Below are positions 1 to 9,074 of a stretch of 64,000 nt of DNA, piece by piece (positions within the stretch are counted from its first letter, which is position 1; each line of letters begins with the position of its first letter). The position numbers and the translations under genes are program-made. Origin of the DNA: Pseudomonas parakoreensis (GTDB lineage Bacteria; Pseudomonadota; Gammaproteobacteria; Pseudomonadales; Pseudomonadaceae); contig NZ_BQHY01000019.1 of assembly GCF_021602155.1 (NCBI RefSeq), forward strand, positions 24,869 to 88,868, in the 5' to 3' direction. The notes under the pieces are model-generated. The model was not told the origin of the DNA, did no database searches, and worked only from the letters and a program-made list of their open reading frames with translations.

Positions 1-1442
1 AGCGGCGAAGGACAACGTTCGAACCAGCGGCTGGCCTGTTCATAGGCGTGCGCCAGTTGCAGAACCGCGAAGTCGGCCTGGTGCCGGCCGATGATCTGCA
101 GCCCCATCGGCAACCCCTGCGCATTGAAGCCGGCCTGAACGCTCGCCACCGGGCAACCCGACAGCGTGCCGGGGATGACTACCTCCATCCAGCGGTGATA
201 CGTGTCCATGCTCACGCCCTCGATAGACGTCGGCCAAGGCTGGGTTTTATCGAACGGGAAGAGCTGTGCACTGGGCAGCAGCAGGTAATCGAAGCGTTCG
301 AACAACCGGGAAATCGCCCGATACCAATCGCTGCGCACCACCGACGCGGCGAACACTTCGCTCGCCGAAAGCTTCAGACCGTTTTCCACTTCCCAACAGG
401 CTTCCGGTTTCAACTGCGCGCGTTTCTGCGGATCGGCGTAGGCCGCGCCCAACGAACCCGCGACCATCCAGTGCCGCAAAGTGCGCCAACTGCTCCACAG
501 TCGCTCAGGCGCGAACCCCGGCTGAACGGATTCAACGTGGCAGCCAAGGCTTTCAAAGTCGGCAAAGGTCCTCTCGCACAGCGACAGAACGCCGTTTTCC
601 ATCGGCAGATAACCGTTGAAGTCTCCCAGCCAACCCAATCGCGTGCCTTTGAAGTCACGCGCCAGCGGCGCGGCGAATGCCGCTCCCGATTCGCTGATCG
701 ACAGCGGCGCCCGCGCATCGCCCCCAGCCTGCACCGACAGCAGCAACGCCGCATCGCGCACGCTGCGGGCCATCGGTCCTTCATAGCCAAGTTGATCGAA
801 AAACAGATCGGCACTGTCATCAAACGGCACGCGGCCCTGAGACGGGCGGAATCCAAAGATATTGTTGAACGCCGCCGGGTTGCGCAGCGAACCCATCATG
901 TCGCTGCCATCGGCAACTGGCACCAGATGCATCGCCAGCGCCGCTGCTGCGCCGCCGCTGCTGCCTCCGGCGGTTTTGCTCGGGTCAAAGGCGCAGCCGG
1001 TAGCGCCGAACAGCGTGTTGTAGCTCTGCGAACCGAGGCCGAATTCCGGGGTGTTGGTCTTGCCGATGATGATCGCGCCGGCAGCCTTGATCCGCTCGAC
1101 CATGATGCCGTCGCGCTCGGGGATAAAGTCCTTGAACAACGGTGAGCCGAGCGTGGTGCGGATGCCTTGGGTCAGCGACAGATCCTTGATCGCGTGGGGC
1201 AGGCCGTGCATCCAGCCACGGTATTCACCGCGCGCCAGTTCGGCGTCGCGCGCATCGGCCTGGGCCAGCAGAACATCCGGTGCCTGCAGGCTGATCAGCG
1301 CGTTGACCTGCGGGTTGAAGCGTTCGATGTGGGCAAGATAAGTCTGCATCACTTCGCGGCAGGACACTTGGCGCAGGCGGATGCGGTCGGCGAGGGCGTG
1401 GGCCTGTAAAAGGACCAGTTCGCTGATGTTATTGGAATTCAT
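1..1442 (-). CDS. Amidase signature family hydrolase (C-terminus cut by window edge)
   Basis: Hydrolyses an amide bond in an unidentified substrate, probably in the cytoplasm. Read by hand on the minus strand from an ATG at 1442; the frame is open to position 1, so about 480 residues are present and the C-terminus lies outside. The Ser-cisSer-Lys triad can be placed: Lys86 in HAIKDL, cis-Ser161 in AGGSSGG and nucleophile Ser185 in MMGSLR, with the 75- and 24-residue spacings usual in the family. It follows the polyamine-type ABC importer genes on the same strand with a 61-bp gap, so it may process the imported compound. Substrate cannot be read from sequence. Confidence 0.9.
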   Translation of the reverse strand, partial: MNSNNISELVLLQAHALADRIRLRQVSCREVMQTYLAHIERFNPQVNALISLQAPDVLLAQADARDAELARGEYRGWMHGLPHAIKDLSLTQGIRTTLGSPLFKDFIPERDGIMVERIKAAGAIIIGKTNTPEFGLGSQSYNTLFGATGCAFDPSKTAGGSSGGAAAALAMHLVPVADGSDMMGSLRNPAAFNNIFGFRPSQGRVPFDDSADLFFDQLGYEGPMARSVRDAALLLSVQAGGDARAPLSISESGAAFAAPLARDFKGTRLGWLGDFNGYLPMENGVLSLCERTFADFESLGCHVESVQPGFAPERLWSSWRTLRHWMVAGSLGAAYADPQKRAQLKPEACWEVENGLKLSASEVFAASVVRSDWYRAISRLFERFDYLLLPSAQLFPFDKTQPWPTSIEGVSMDTYHRWMEVVIPGTLSGCPVASVQAGFNAQGLPMGLQIIGRHQADFAVLQLAHAYEQASRWFERCPSP

Positions 1443-1503
1443 GACAACGGCGCCTTTCAGACGGCTGAAGAAACGCCCCGGCGTCATGCCGAGGCGGCAG
1501 GAG

Positions 1504-2550
1504 TCAACGCATCAGGTTGGTCCAGAGACGGTCAGCGAGGCGGATCGCGCCTTCGCCGCAGGTCTTGCTGAACACTACGTGGGTGCCCTCGGGAATGTGC
1601 AATTCCGGCGCATCCTTGAGCGTCGCATCGAGGAACGGTTCGACGCCTTTGATCGGGCTCTGGTGTTTGAGGAAGTTCTGGGTCATCGCCGCGTTTTCCG
1701 GCTGGCTGAGGAAGGCGATGAACGCCTTGGCATTCGCCGGGTTCTTGCTGCCGGTGGGGATGACCATGTTGTCGACCCAGGCCAGTACGCCTTCTTTCGG
1801 GTATAGGTATTTCAGGCTCGGTTTCATCTCGCGGGCGCGCATCGATGAGCCGCCCCAGAACATCGACATGTCGATTTCACCCGAGGCGAGGTTTTCGCGG
1901 ATCGAGCCGGCCTTGGAGCTGTAAGTCTTTACGAACGGCTTCTGCGCCTTGAGCAGCGTCAGCACCTGTTGCATCTGTTTCGGGTCTTCACTGCACAGCG
2001 GCACATTCAGATAGAGGCTGGCCATGTCGACCATTTCGCTGGTCGAGTCGAACATGTTGATCCGTCCCTGCAACTCGGCTGGCGGCTCGTACAAAACCTT
2101 GTAGCTGTCAGTCGGGCCTTTATAGCGCGCGGTGTCGAGGACCACGCTGGTGGTGCCCCAGATGAATGGCACCGAGTACGCGCCCTCCGGGTCCCAACTC
2201 GGTTTTTTCAGGTTATCCACAACGCTGGCGTAGTACGGCTCCTTGACCGGGTCGAAGCGCTCCAACAGGTTTTCCTTGATCAGGATCGGGATGAACTGGT
2301 GCGAAGGAATCGCCACGTCGTAACCGGCGCCGCCCTGTTTCAGTTTGGCCAGCAGGGTCTCGTTGGAGTCGTAGGAATCGACGGTGACTTCGATGCCGGT
2401 CTGCTTCTGGAACTTGGCGAGAATCTCCGGCGAGAAGTAGCCGCTCCAGCTCACCACGTTGAGTTTTTCCGCAGCCTGAACGCTGCCGGCCATCGCCAGC
2501 GGCACAGTCAGGAACAACGCAGTGCTGACGCTTTTTATCCACTTGCTCAT
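1504..2550 (-). CDS. Periplasmic binding protein of a polyamine-type ABC importer
   Basis: Captures the substrate in the periplasm and delivers it to the membrane permeases. The 348-residue protein has a Sec signal peptide (basic start, hydrophobic core, probable cleavage after Ala26 in SVQA-AEK). The mature N-terminus, LNVVSWSGYFSPEILAKF, is typical of the PotD/PotF spermidine/putrescine-binding family, as is the YDVAIPS segment near residue 90. It is the fourth gene of the minus-strand operon ATPase-permease-permease-binding protein, and the amidase follows. Whether the ligand is putrescine, spermidine or another cationic or amide compound is not settled by sequence. Confidence 0.92.
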   Translation of the reverse strand: MSKWIKSVSTALFLTVPLAMAGSVQAAEKLNVVSWSGYFSPEILAKFQKQTGIEVTVDSYDSNETLLAKLKQGGAGYDVAIPSHQFIPILIKENLLERFDPVKEPYYASVVDNLKKPSWDPEGAYSVPFIWGTTSVVLDTARYKGPTDSYKVLYEPPAELQGRINMFDSTSEMVDMASLYLNVPLCSEDPKQMQQVLTLLKAQKPFVKTYSSKAGSIRENLASGEIDMSMFWGGSSMRAREMKPSLKYLYPKEGVLAWVDNMVIPTGSKNPANAKAFIAFLSQPENAAMTQNFLKHQSPIKGVEPFLDATLKDAPELHIPEGTHVVFSKTCGEGAIRLADRLWTNLMR

Positions 2551-2577
2551 GCTATTTCCCCACAGTTCTTGGAAGGT

Positions 2578-3387
2578 TCAGGCGTTCTTTTTGCCCAGCA
2601 GGTAAGAGAGGCTCACAAACAGCACCGAGACGCCGAGGATCAGGGTCGACACGGCGTTGACGTCGGGTGTCACGCCCATGCGCAACAGGCCGAAGATGAA
2701 GATCGGCAGCGTTGTCGTACCGGCCTGGGCGACCATCATCGAGATCACGAAGTTATCCAGCGAGACGATGAAGGCCAACATCAGCCCGGAGAAAATTCCC
2801 GGCATCAGCAGCGGCAAGGTCACCTTGCGGAAGGTCCGCCACGGGCCGGCATACAGGTCGGCCGAGGCTTGCTCCAGCGACAGGTCCATGTCGTTGAGAC
2901 GCGCACGGATCGGCAGGTAGGCGAACGGAATGCAGAACACCGTATGCGCGATGATCAGGTTGCCGTAACCCAGCGACAGGCCAATGGTCGAGAACAGCGC
3001 CAGGGTCGCCACACCGACGACAATTTCCGGCAGCACCAGCGGCAACATGATCGCGCCCATCGACAGTTGCAGCCCTTTGAACTTGGCGCCGCGTGAGGTG
3101 CCGAGGGCGGCGAGGGTGGCAATTGCCGTGGCGATCATGCTCGCGCAGACCGCGATCAACAGGCTGTTGCCGGCGGCCTGACGCAAGGCCTGATTGGCGA
3201 ACGCGGCGCGATACCAGTCGAGGCTGAAGCCGGTCCACACCGTTGCCGACTGGTTGGCGTTGAACGAGAACACCACCAGCACCACGATCGGCGCGTACAG
3301 GTACAGATAGAACAGGAAACTGAAGCCGCCGAAACCGGGGAAGTCCTGCACGCCCAGCCCTTTGCGTTTGAATGGCGCGAGCATCAC
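2578..3387 (-). CDS. ABC transporter inner-membrane permease (PotC/PotI type)
   Basis: Second membrane subunit of the polyamine-type importer, 269 residues with about six hydrophobic segments. The cytoplasmic coupling loop LEQASADLYAGPWRTF carries the EAA-type motif that contacts the ATPase. The N-terminus (FSFLFYLYLYAPIVVLVVFSF) matches the PotC/PotI subfamily rather than PotB/PotH. Its ATG overlaps the stop of the preceding permease gene by 4 bp (ATGA), which suggests translational coupling and equimolar subunits. Confidence 0.92.
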   Translation of the reverse strand: MMLAPFKRKGLGVQDFPGFGGFSFLFYLYLYAPIVVLVVFSFNANQSATVWTGFSLDWYRAAFANQALRQAAGNSLLIAVCASMIATAIATLAALGTSRGAKFKGLQLSMGAIMLPLVLPEIVVGVATLALFSTIGLSLGYGNLIIAHTVFCIPFAYLPIRARLNDMDLSLEQASADLYAGPWRTFRKVTLPLLMPGIFSGLMLAFIVSLDNFVISMMVAQAGTTTLPIFIFGLLRMGVTPDVNAVSTLILGVSVLFVSLSYLLGKKNA

Positions 3388-4304
3388 GCACCTCCTTTAG
3401 CGATGCGCTGGCGCTCGGCGCGCAGGGCATACACGGTCAAGACCAGCATCACGGCGGCCATCAGCACCAGCGACAGCGCGGCGCCGAAAGGCCAGTTACG
3501 TGCATCGCTGAACTGCCGGAAAATCAGGTTGCCGAGCATCATCCGCGTGCCGCCACCGAGCAGTTCCGGGGCGATCATCGCACCCAGGCACGGCACGAAC
3601 GTGAGGATGGCGCCGGCGAGAATTCCCGGTTTGGCGATCGGCAACACCACTTTGCGCAAGGTGCGCACGCGGCCGGCGTACAGATCCTGAGCGGCTTCGA
3701 GCAAGCGGATATCCATCTTTTCCAGCGTGGCGTAGATCGGCAGCACCACGAACGGCGCGTAGGTATAAACCAGCCCCAGCAGCACCGCGCCGTCGGTGTA
3801 CAACAGCTGCAACGGTTCATGGATGACGCCCATGCCCAGCAGACTGTTGTTGATCACCCCGGTGTTGCGCAGCAGCAGAATCCACGCGTAGGTGCGGATC
3901 AGCAGGTTGGCCCAGAACGGCACGGTGATCAGGAAGATCAGCAGGCCACGCCGATGCGCCGGTTGCATTGCCAGCCAGACCGCGACCGGGAAGCCGATCA
4001 ACAGCGTGATGAGCGTGGTCAGCCCGGCAATGCCGACCGAACGCAGGGCGATGATCAGGTAGGAATCGGCGAAGGCCAGGCTGTCGTCCATTTGCCGTTC
4101 GAACAGCAACGAGGTGTAGGCATCGGTGCTGAAGACTTTGTTGACCCCGCCGTAGGGGTTGGCTTCCATCAGCGAATAGCCGATGACGATCAGGATCGGC
4201 ACCAGCAGAAACAGGCCGATGGCGACCAGCGCCGGGCTGACTCCGAGGAAGCTCTGGAAGGCCTTGCGGCGTTCCAGCGTATTGGTAATCGGTAAGGCGT
4301 GCAT
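3384..4304 (-). CDS. ABC transporter inner-membrane permease (PotB/PotH type)
   Basis: First membrane subunit of the importer, 306 residues with about six membrane segments. The region SVGIAGLTTLITLLIGFPVA and the coupling loop LLEAAQDLYAGRVRTLRKV are characteristic of PotB/PotH. It lies 15 bp downstream of the ATPase gene and shares a 4-bp ATGA overlap with the second permease. Together with the neighbours it forms a complete binding-protein-dependent importer. Confidence 0.92.
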   Translation of the reverse strand: MHALPITNTLERRKAFQSFLGVSPALVAIGLFLLVPILIVIGYSLMEANPYGGVNKVFSTDAYTSLLFERQMDDSLAFADSYLIIALRSVGIAGLTTLITLLIGFPVAVWLAMQPAHRRGLLIFLITVPFWANLLIRTYAWILLLRNTGVINNSLLGMGVIHEPLQLLYTDGAVLLGLVYTYAPFVVLPIYATLEKMDIRLLEAAQDLYAGRVRTLRKVVLPIAKPGILAGAILTFVPCLGAMIAPELLGGGTRMMLGNLIFRQFSDARNWPFGAALSLVLMAAVMLVLTVYALRAERQRIAKGGA

Positions 4305-4319
4305 GGCAACTCCTCGGAC

Positions 4320-5438
4320 TCAATCGTGCAGGACGCTGGCGCTTCCCCGGTCGAACAGCAGACCGGCCTGAGAACCGACGGCAAAGCGCAGGCTCTGGTC
4401 GACGCAGTTGGGAGTGCGCACGGTGAGGCGCGAGCCGTCGCCGAGGCTGACCTGATATTGCAGATCGGTGCCGAGGTAGATCTGCGCTTCGATCCGGCAC
4501 GGCAGCGCGGCCTCGGTTGCGGCAGGCACCAGATGCAGGCGCTCGGGGCGTACCGACAAGGTCACGCTGGCGCCGATCGCCACGTCGCTGCACGCTTGCG
4601 CCGGCAGCGGGTGCCCGGCCGACCCGGCGAACCAGGCCATGCCGTCCTCGATCTTCGTCACCGTGCCCTGGATGAAATTGGTTTCGCCGATGAAGTCGGC
4701 GACGAAGCGATTGCGCGGGCGTTCGTAGATATCTTCCGGACGGCCGACCTGCTGCACTTCGCCCTCGGACAACACGGCGATGCGGTCTGACATGGTCAGC
4801 GCTTCTTCCTGGTCGTGGGTGACGAAGATGAAGGTGATGCCGGTCTTGGCCTGAATGGTTTTCAGCTCTTCGCGCATGGCCTGGCGCAGCTTCAGATCGA
4901 GCGCGGAAAGGGGTTCGTCGAGCAGCAATACTTTCGGGTGGGGTGCCAGGGCGCGGGCGAGTGCGACGCGCTGTTGCTGGCCACCGGACAACTGCGCCGG
5001 CTTGCGATTGGCGAAGCGTTCCATCTGCACCAGCGCGAGCATCTCCCGCACGCGCTCGGTGATTTGCGCTTTGTTCAGCACCTTGCCCATCGGCTGCGAT
5101 TCGAGGCCGAAGGCCAGGTTCTCGGCGATGGTCATGTGCGGGAACAGTGCGTAATGCTGGAACACCGTGTTGACCGGGCGCTGGAAGGGCGGGCGATCAG
5201 CGATGTTTTCGCCGTACAGCAGAATCTCGCCTTCGGTGGGAAACTCGAAGCCGGCGATCATCCGCAGCAGGGTGGTCTTGCCGCAGCCGGAAGGGCCGAG
5301 CAGGGTGAAGAATTCGTTGTCGCGGATGTCCAGATCGATGTTTTTCAACGCCACCGGACCGGTGTCCGGATCACCGTAAACCTTGCGCACCGAGCGGATC
5401 GACACCGCCAGCGTTTGCAGCGAATGCAGGGCATTCAT
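4320..5438 (-). CDS. ABC transporter ATP-binding protein (PotA/PotG type)
   Basis: Energises the importer by ATP hydrolysis at the cytoplasmic face. The 372-residue protein has Walker A GPSGCGKT (48-55), the signature LSGGQQQ (150-156), Walker B VLLLDE (170-175) and the switch His208 in VTHDQ. The C-terminal third is the TOBE-like regulatory domain of PotA/PotG proteins. As first gene of the minus-strand operon it faces the LysR gene across a 227-bp intergenic region, where a shared promoter region is expected. Confidence 0.95.
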   Translation of the reverse strand: MNALHSLQTLAVSIRSVRKVYGDPDTGPVALKNIDLDIRDNEFFTLLGPSGCGKTTLLRMIAGFEFPTEGEILLYGENIADRPPFQRPVNTVFQHYALFPHMTIAENLAFGLESQPMGKVLNKAQITERVREMLALVQMERFANRKPAQLSGGQQQRVALARALAPHPKVLLLDEPLSALDLKLRQAMREELKTIQAKTGITFIFVTHDQEEALTMSDRIAVLSEGEVQQVGRPEDIYERPRNRFVADFIGETNFIQGTVTKIEDGMAWFAGSAGHPLPAQACSDVAIGASVTLSVRPERLHLVPAATEAALPCRIEAQIYLGTDLQYQVSLGDGSRLTVRTPNCVDQSLRFAVGSQAGLLFDRGSASVLHD

Positions 5439-5627
5439 GCGTTACCTCCGATTCCCCCATCGCCTGCGATTGCGCTGCGAATCAGCGAAGTCGTCGGGCC
5501 ATGGATATTATTTTTCTGGGCAGGATCGAGATTGCGTACGGGGTGAAACCAGCTGTTTTATTGTTCTGCTGTGGCTCGATTATCAGCCAGTGCTTGCGTG
5601 AGGCGACACTTCAATTTAAACATGGCA

Positions 5628-5648
5628 GCTGTTAGTTAATTTAACAGC
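5628..5648. promoter_or_regulatory. Inverted repeat, candidate LysR-type operator
   Basis: Seven-base arms GCTGTTA and TAACAGC are separated by 7 bp of A/T-rich sequence. The repeat sits 17 bp before the LysR ATG and in the intergenic region shared with the divergent ABC operon. LysR-type regulators commonly bind interrupted A/T-rich dyads and repress themselves. The dyad is seen; the function is inferred. Confidence 0.4.
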
Positions 5649-5665
5649 CAAAGGTGCCAGGAATC

Positions 5666-6568
5666 ATGCCCGACCACCGTTTGCCACCGCTCAACGCGGT
5701 GCGTGCGTTTGATGCCGCCGCACGCTTGGGCAGCTACGTCGAAGCCTCGAAAGCCCTGCACGTGACCCAGCCAGCGATTGGTCGGCATGTGAAGTTGCTG
5801 GAGGACTGGCTGGGCATTCAGCTGTTCGAACGCACCTCGCGCGGGGTCAATTTGACGCCAGCGGGTGAGAAGTACCACCGCAAGATCAGCGCCGCGTTGC
5901 AGTTGATCATCGAAGCCGGCAAGGAGGCGCGGCCGAAAGATGCCGAGCGCTGGTTGCGGATCATGGTGGTGCCGGGGTTTGCCAAGCGCTGGTTGATGCC
6001 AAGGATCGAAACCCTGCGGCATCTGCGACCGGGATTGAAACTGGCGATCGAGCCAAACTCGACCTTCACCGAAGTCGACGGCAAAAGTGCCGATCTGGGC
6101 ATCGTCTATGGCCTCGACGGGCAGTACGCCGACTCCCGTGCAGCATTGATCTGCCCGCGCGTGTTTCCGATCTGCACCCCGCAATACCTCGCCAGCATCG
6201 AGCCTGTGATCGGCCCGGCAGATCTGGTTCGCCATGAACTGATCCACGTCGATGACGGCGAGTGGTGGAACCTGTGGTTCGCCGCCAACGAGCTGGATAT
6301 TCACCTCAATTCCGACATGCTTTACGTCAACAACGATCACGCGCTGTCGGTGGCCGAGAGCGGGCAGGGCATTGCCTTGGCCAATGAAGTGCTGGTTCGC
6401 GAGGAGCTCAAGTCCGGCAAACTGGTGCGCGCGGTGGACGCGCAGGTGAAGCTGGAAAGCTATCGGGTCCTCACGCCGTCCGCCGAGTTCTCGGCGGATG
6501 TGGCGTGGTTTATCCAGTGGCTGAAGACCGAGCTGGAAGCGGACTTCCCCGAAGCCGTGATCAGCTGA
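5666..6568 (+). CDS. LysR-family transcriptional regulator (GcvA-like)
   Basis: DNA-binding regulator of 300 residues. Residues about 5-65 form the winged helix-turn-helix (PPLNAVRAFDAAARLGSYV, then VTQPAIGRHVKLLE); the rest is the LysR substrate-binding effector domain. An upstream in-frame GTG at 5654 exists, but the ATG at 5666 has AGGA 6 bp before it and begins at the usual LysR N-terminus, so it is preferred. Divergent placement beside the ABC importer/amidase operon suggests that operon is its target. The effector is unknown. Confidence 0.92.
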   Translation: MPDHRLPPLNAVRAFDAAARLGSYVEASKALHVTQPAIGRHVKLLEDWLGIQLFERTSRGVNLTPAGEKYHRKISAALQLIIEAGKEARPKDAERWLRIMVVPGFAKRWLMPRIETLRHLRPGLKLAIEPNSTFTEVDGKSADLGIVYGLDGQYADSRAALICPRVFPICTPQYLASIEPVIGPADLVRHELIHVDDGEWWNLWFAANELDIHLNSDMLYVNNDHALSVAESGQGIALANEVLVREELKSGKLVRAVDAQVKLESYRVLTPSAEFSADVAWFIQWLKTELEADFPEAVIS

Positions 6569-8618
6569 GCCGGAAGCGTGCGGTGTTGTCGCTCAGAGCC
6601 TTGCTGCCCTGACTCAGGGTATCCGCCGCGAGATTCACCGCGCGGGCGCCCTCAAGCAGACGCACCGCGGCTTGATCGACCTGCTGGATATTGCCGCTGA
6701 CTTCATCGGCGGTGCTTGCCTGTTCCTCCACGGCGGTGGCGATCTGCGCCAGGGTGTCAGTGACACTCTGCACCGCGCTGGCGATTTCGCCGAGACGTTC
6801 ACCAAGTCCGGTCACGGCTTCGGCATCCGACTGCGCCTGGCCGCAGGCGGCTTCCATCAGGCTCACCGCCTCGTTGACCGTGGCGCGCAGGCTGTCGACC
6901 GTGCCGGCGATTTGCGCGGTCGATGACTGGGTACGTTGCGACAGGCTGCGCACTTCATCGGCGACCACGGCAAAGCCGCGTCCCTGTTCGCCGGCGCGCG
7001 CGGCCTCAATGGCGGCGTTGAGCGCGAGCAGGTTGGTCTGCTCGGCGACGCCACGGATGGTGTCGACCACCAGTTGAATCTGCTGCCCCTGCTCGCTGAC
7101 GCGACCGAGTGCCGCTGCGGTGTCGTTCAGGCGTTGGTTGAGTTGCTGAATGCTCGCCGTGGTGCGCTGGCTGTCGCGGCTGCTGTCGGCAGCGATGCGC
7201 CGGGTCTGTTGGGCGCTGCCGGAGGCCTGTTCGCAACTCTGCGCCACACCTTGCGAAGTGGCGGCCAGTTGCGTCGCAGCGGCGGCGATCTGGCTGATCT
7301 GCAACTGCTGCGCTTCGACTTCGCTCAGCGCGCCGCTGGAATGATCGTTGAGGCTGCGCACCGCGTGGCTCAGTTGTGAGGTTTCGTGATCGACCCCGAG
7401 CATGCTCGCGCGCAGTTGCACTACGGCGACGTTGAGCGCGGTGCTGATCGCCGCCAGCTCGTCGCGGCCCACCACCGGCACTTGCAGGCTCAGGTTGCCG
7501 TCACGCAGGGCTTCGGCAAGCAGGGTAATGCCGCTGGCGCTGCGGCGGATCGAAGCTTGCAGGCAGACGAACAGGTACAACGCCGCCAGCAACAGGCAAC
7601 CGAACACCGCGGCGACCACGATGAATTGGCGAATCGCCGAGCCGTGGTAAGCGTCCAGGCGCTGATCCAGCGACAGCAGTGATTGCTGGCGCAATGAGGC
7701 GAGATCGCCCAGCAGAGCATCAAGGTTGCGTTCGAAGTCTTCCGGTTTGAGTGTAATGCTGCCGCCAAACACGCCGTCATCCAGCACCTTCAGCCCGGCA
7801 TCAAGGCGCTTGAGGCTGTCGTGATACTGACCGGCCCAGGCGTGCAAATCGCTCGGCAGACGCGCTTCGAGCAGACCTGCGGTTTTGACAAGCTGTTCGC
7901 GGGCATCGCCGATGCGGCCACGCAGATCGCGCAGTTGCAAGCGACTCTGCAAAGTGAATTGTCCCGAGACCACCGAAGCCTGGCCGACGGCAGCGAGGCG
8001 GCCTACGCGCTCGATCAGATCCGGTGCGTGCTGCGTGGAGATCTGCGTCAGCAGATAGGTTTCCAGCCATGGCGCCAGCGTCAGGCGGTTGTCCATGACG
8101 ATTTGCTCGCGCAACGCTTGCAGGGCGCTGAGGGCGTTGGTGAAGCGGTCGTAACCGTCCGGCCACCAGCCGACGCTGCTCAGGCTTTTCGAATCCAGAC
8201 CGCCGAGCGCAGTTTGCAGGGCTTGATAGCGGGCGAAAGTTTCACCTTCGGCGCCTTCCTTGTTCAGAGCATTGCCCAGATCGCTGGTGGCTTGCTGGAG
8301 GGCCGGTTGCACTGCATCGAATGCCGCCATGGCGGCGAGGGTGGCCGGGGTCGGCTGGCGATTGGTTTCGGTGGCGCGCCAACGGGCGGCGCGGTCACGC
8401 TGGGCGGCGAGCAAGTTGTCCAGGGCATCGAGGCTGAGCAACTGGCGCACGCCGGCACGCTCACCGGCAATCAGATTGAGTTTGTTGCGATAGTCCTGAC
8501 CAATCATCAACAGGCTGCCGGCCAACGGTAGAATGAACAGCAGAAACAACAGCTGGAATTTACGCGCGAAGCCAAACCGCCCCAGCAATTTGATCCCCGG
8601 TGAAAGGAAAGCCTGCAT
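6561..8618 (-). CDS. Methyl-accepting chemotaxis protein with a helical periplasmic sensor
   Basis: Membrane chemoreceptor signalling to CheA/CheW. The ATG at 8618, preceded by AGGAG, gives 685 residues and places the first membrane helix (FQLLFLLFILPLAGSLLMIG) near the N-terminus; the longer frame to 8834 has no such support. About 300 mainly helical periplasmic residues follow, then a second membrane helix (FIVVAAVFGCLLLAALYLFV), a HAMP linker and the signalling hairpin with [20 protein letters not shown]. The sensor has no recognisable PAS/Cache motif and is rich in Arg, Ala and Gln. It overlaps the convergent LysR gene by 8 bp. Ligand unknown. Confidence 0.9.
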   Translation of the reverse strand: MQAFLSPGIKLLGRFGFARKFQLLFLLFILPLAGSLLMIGQDYRNKLNLIAGERAGVRQLLSLDALDNLLAAQRDRAARWRATETNRQPTPATLAAMAAFDAVQPALQQATSDLGNALNKEGAEGETFARYQALQTALGGLDSKSLSSVGWWPDGYDRFTNALSALQALREQIVMDNRLTLAPWLETYLLTQISTQHAPDLIERVGRLAAVGQASVVSGQFTLQSRLQLRDLRGRIGDAREQLVKTAGLLEARLPSDLHAWAGQYHDSLKRLDAGLKVLDDGVFGGSITLKPEDFERNLDALLGDLASLRQQSLLSLDQRLDAYHGSAIRQFIVVAAVFGCLLLAALYLFVCLQASIRRSASGITLLAEALRDGNLSLQVPVVGRDELAAISTALNVAVVQLRASMLGVDHETSQLSHAVRSLNDHSSGALSEVEAQQLQISQIAAAATQLAATSQGVAQSCEQASGSAQQTRRIAADSSRDSQRTTASIQQLNQRLNDTAAALGRVSEQGQQIQLVVDTIRGVAEQTNLLALNAAIEAARAGEQGRGFAVVADEVRSLSQRTQSSTAQIAGTVDSLRATVNEAVSLMEAACGQAQSDAEAVTGLGERLGEIASAVQSVTDTLAQIATAVEEQASTADEVSGNIQQVDQAAVRLLEGARAVNLAADTLSQGSKALSDNTARFRLS

Positions 8619-8842
8619 GCCCCATGACTCCTCTGGACACCACGCACCAATGGCGTGCATCGCGGTCGTGCGACCTCGATGTTGTGCCCTGCTAAAAGGC
8701 CTCGAAAGTTCACTCTCGCCCGCTCGGTAGGCCGGCTCTGTAGCGAAACTTCCCATTCTCGACGACCTTTGTAAGGCCGCCGCGTTCGAGGGGAGAAGCA
8801 AGGCAAGATTCAGACCATGGCGTTGAGCTATCACCTATCCCA
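8619..8842. other. Gene-free leader upstream of the chemoreceptor
   Basis: This stretch 5' of the chemoreceptor start has no open frame with coding character other than the rejected N-terminal extension of the chemoreceptor. It must carry that gene's promoter, but no convincing -35/-10 pair or operator was recognised. Confidence 0.5.
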
Positions 8843-8955
8843 TGTAGGAGCTGCCGAAGGCTCGGGCCGCGATCGGACGATCTTTTGATCTTTGTTTTTA
8901 AGATCAAGATCAAAAGATCGTCCGATCGCGGCCCGAGCCTTCGGCAGCTCCTACA
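8843..8955. repeat. REP-type inverted repeat (GTAGGAGCTGCCG family, long-arm variant)
   Basis: A roughly 50-base arm starting TGTAGGAGCTGCCGAAGG is repeated as its reverse complement after a short A/T-rich loop. The arms differ from the other family members by an insertion (GGGCCGCGATCGGACGATC), making this the longest hairpin of the type in the window. It lies between the divergent chemoreceptor and MFS genes. Confidence 0.85.
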
Positions 8956-9074
8956 GAGATTGGTCTGTTATTCGGTTGATTAGTTAGCTGGCTAAGGGGA
9001 TGGCGCTGATGCACCGAAAAATGGCACATTGACGCACCTGCCCGCGTGCACCCATCTGCTGTACGGAAACTTCC

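Noticed and set aside
48-1145. Long plus-strand open frame antisense to the amidase
   Set aside because: Its residues are Arg-, Gln- and His-rich, typical of antisense of a GC-rich gene, while the opposite strand gives a clear amidase.
5383-5601. Plus-strand 72-residue open frame between the ABC operon and LysR gene
   Set aside because: It starts inside the antisense of the ATPase gene and has no coding character; the region is better explained as a divergent promoter.
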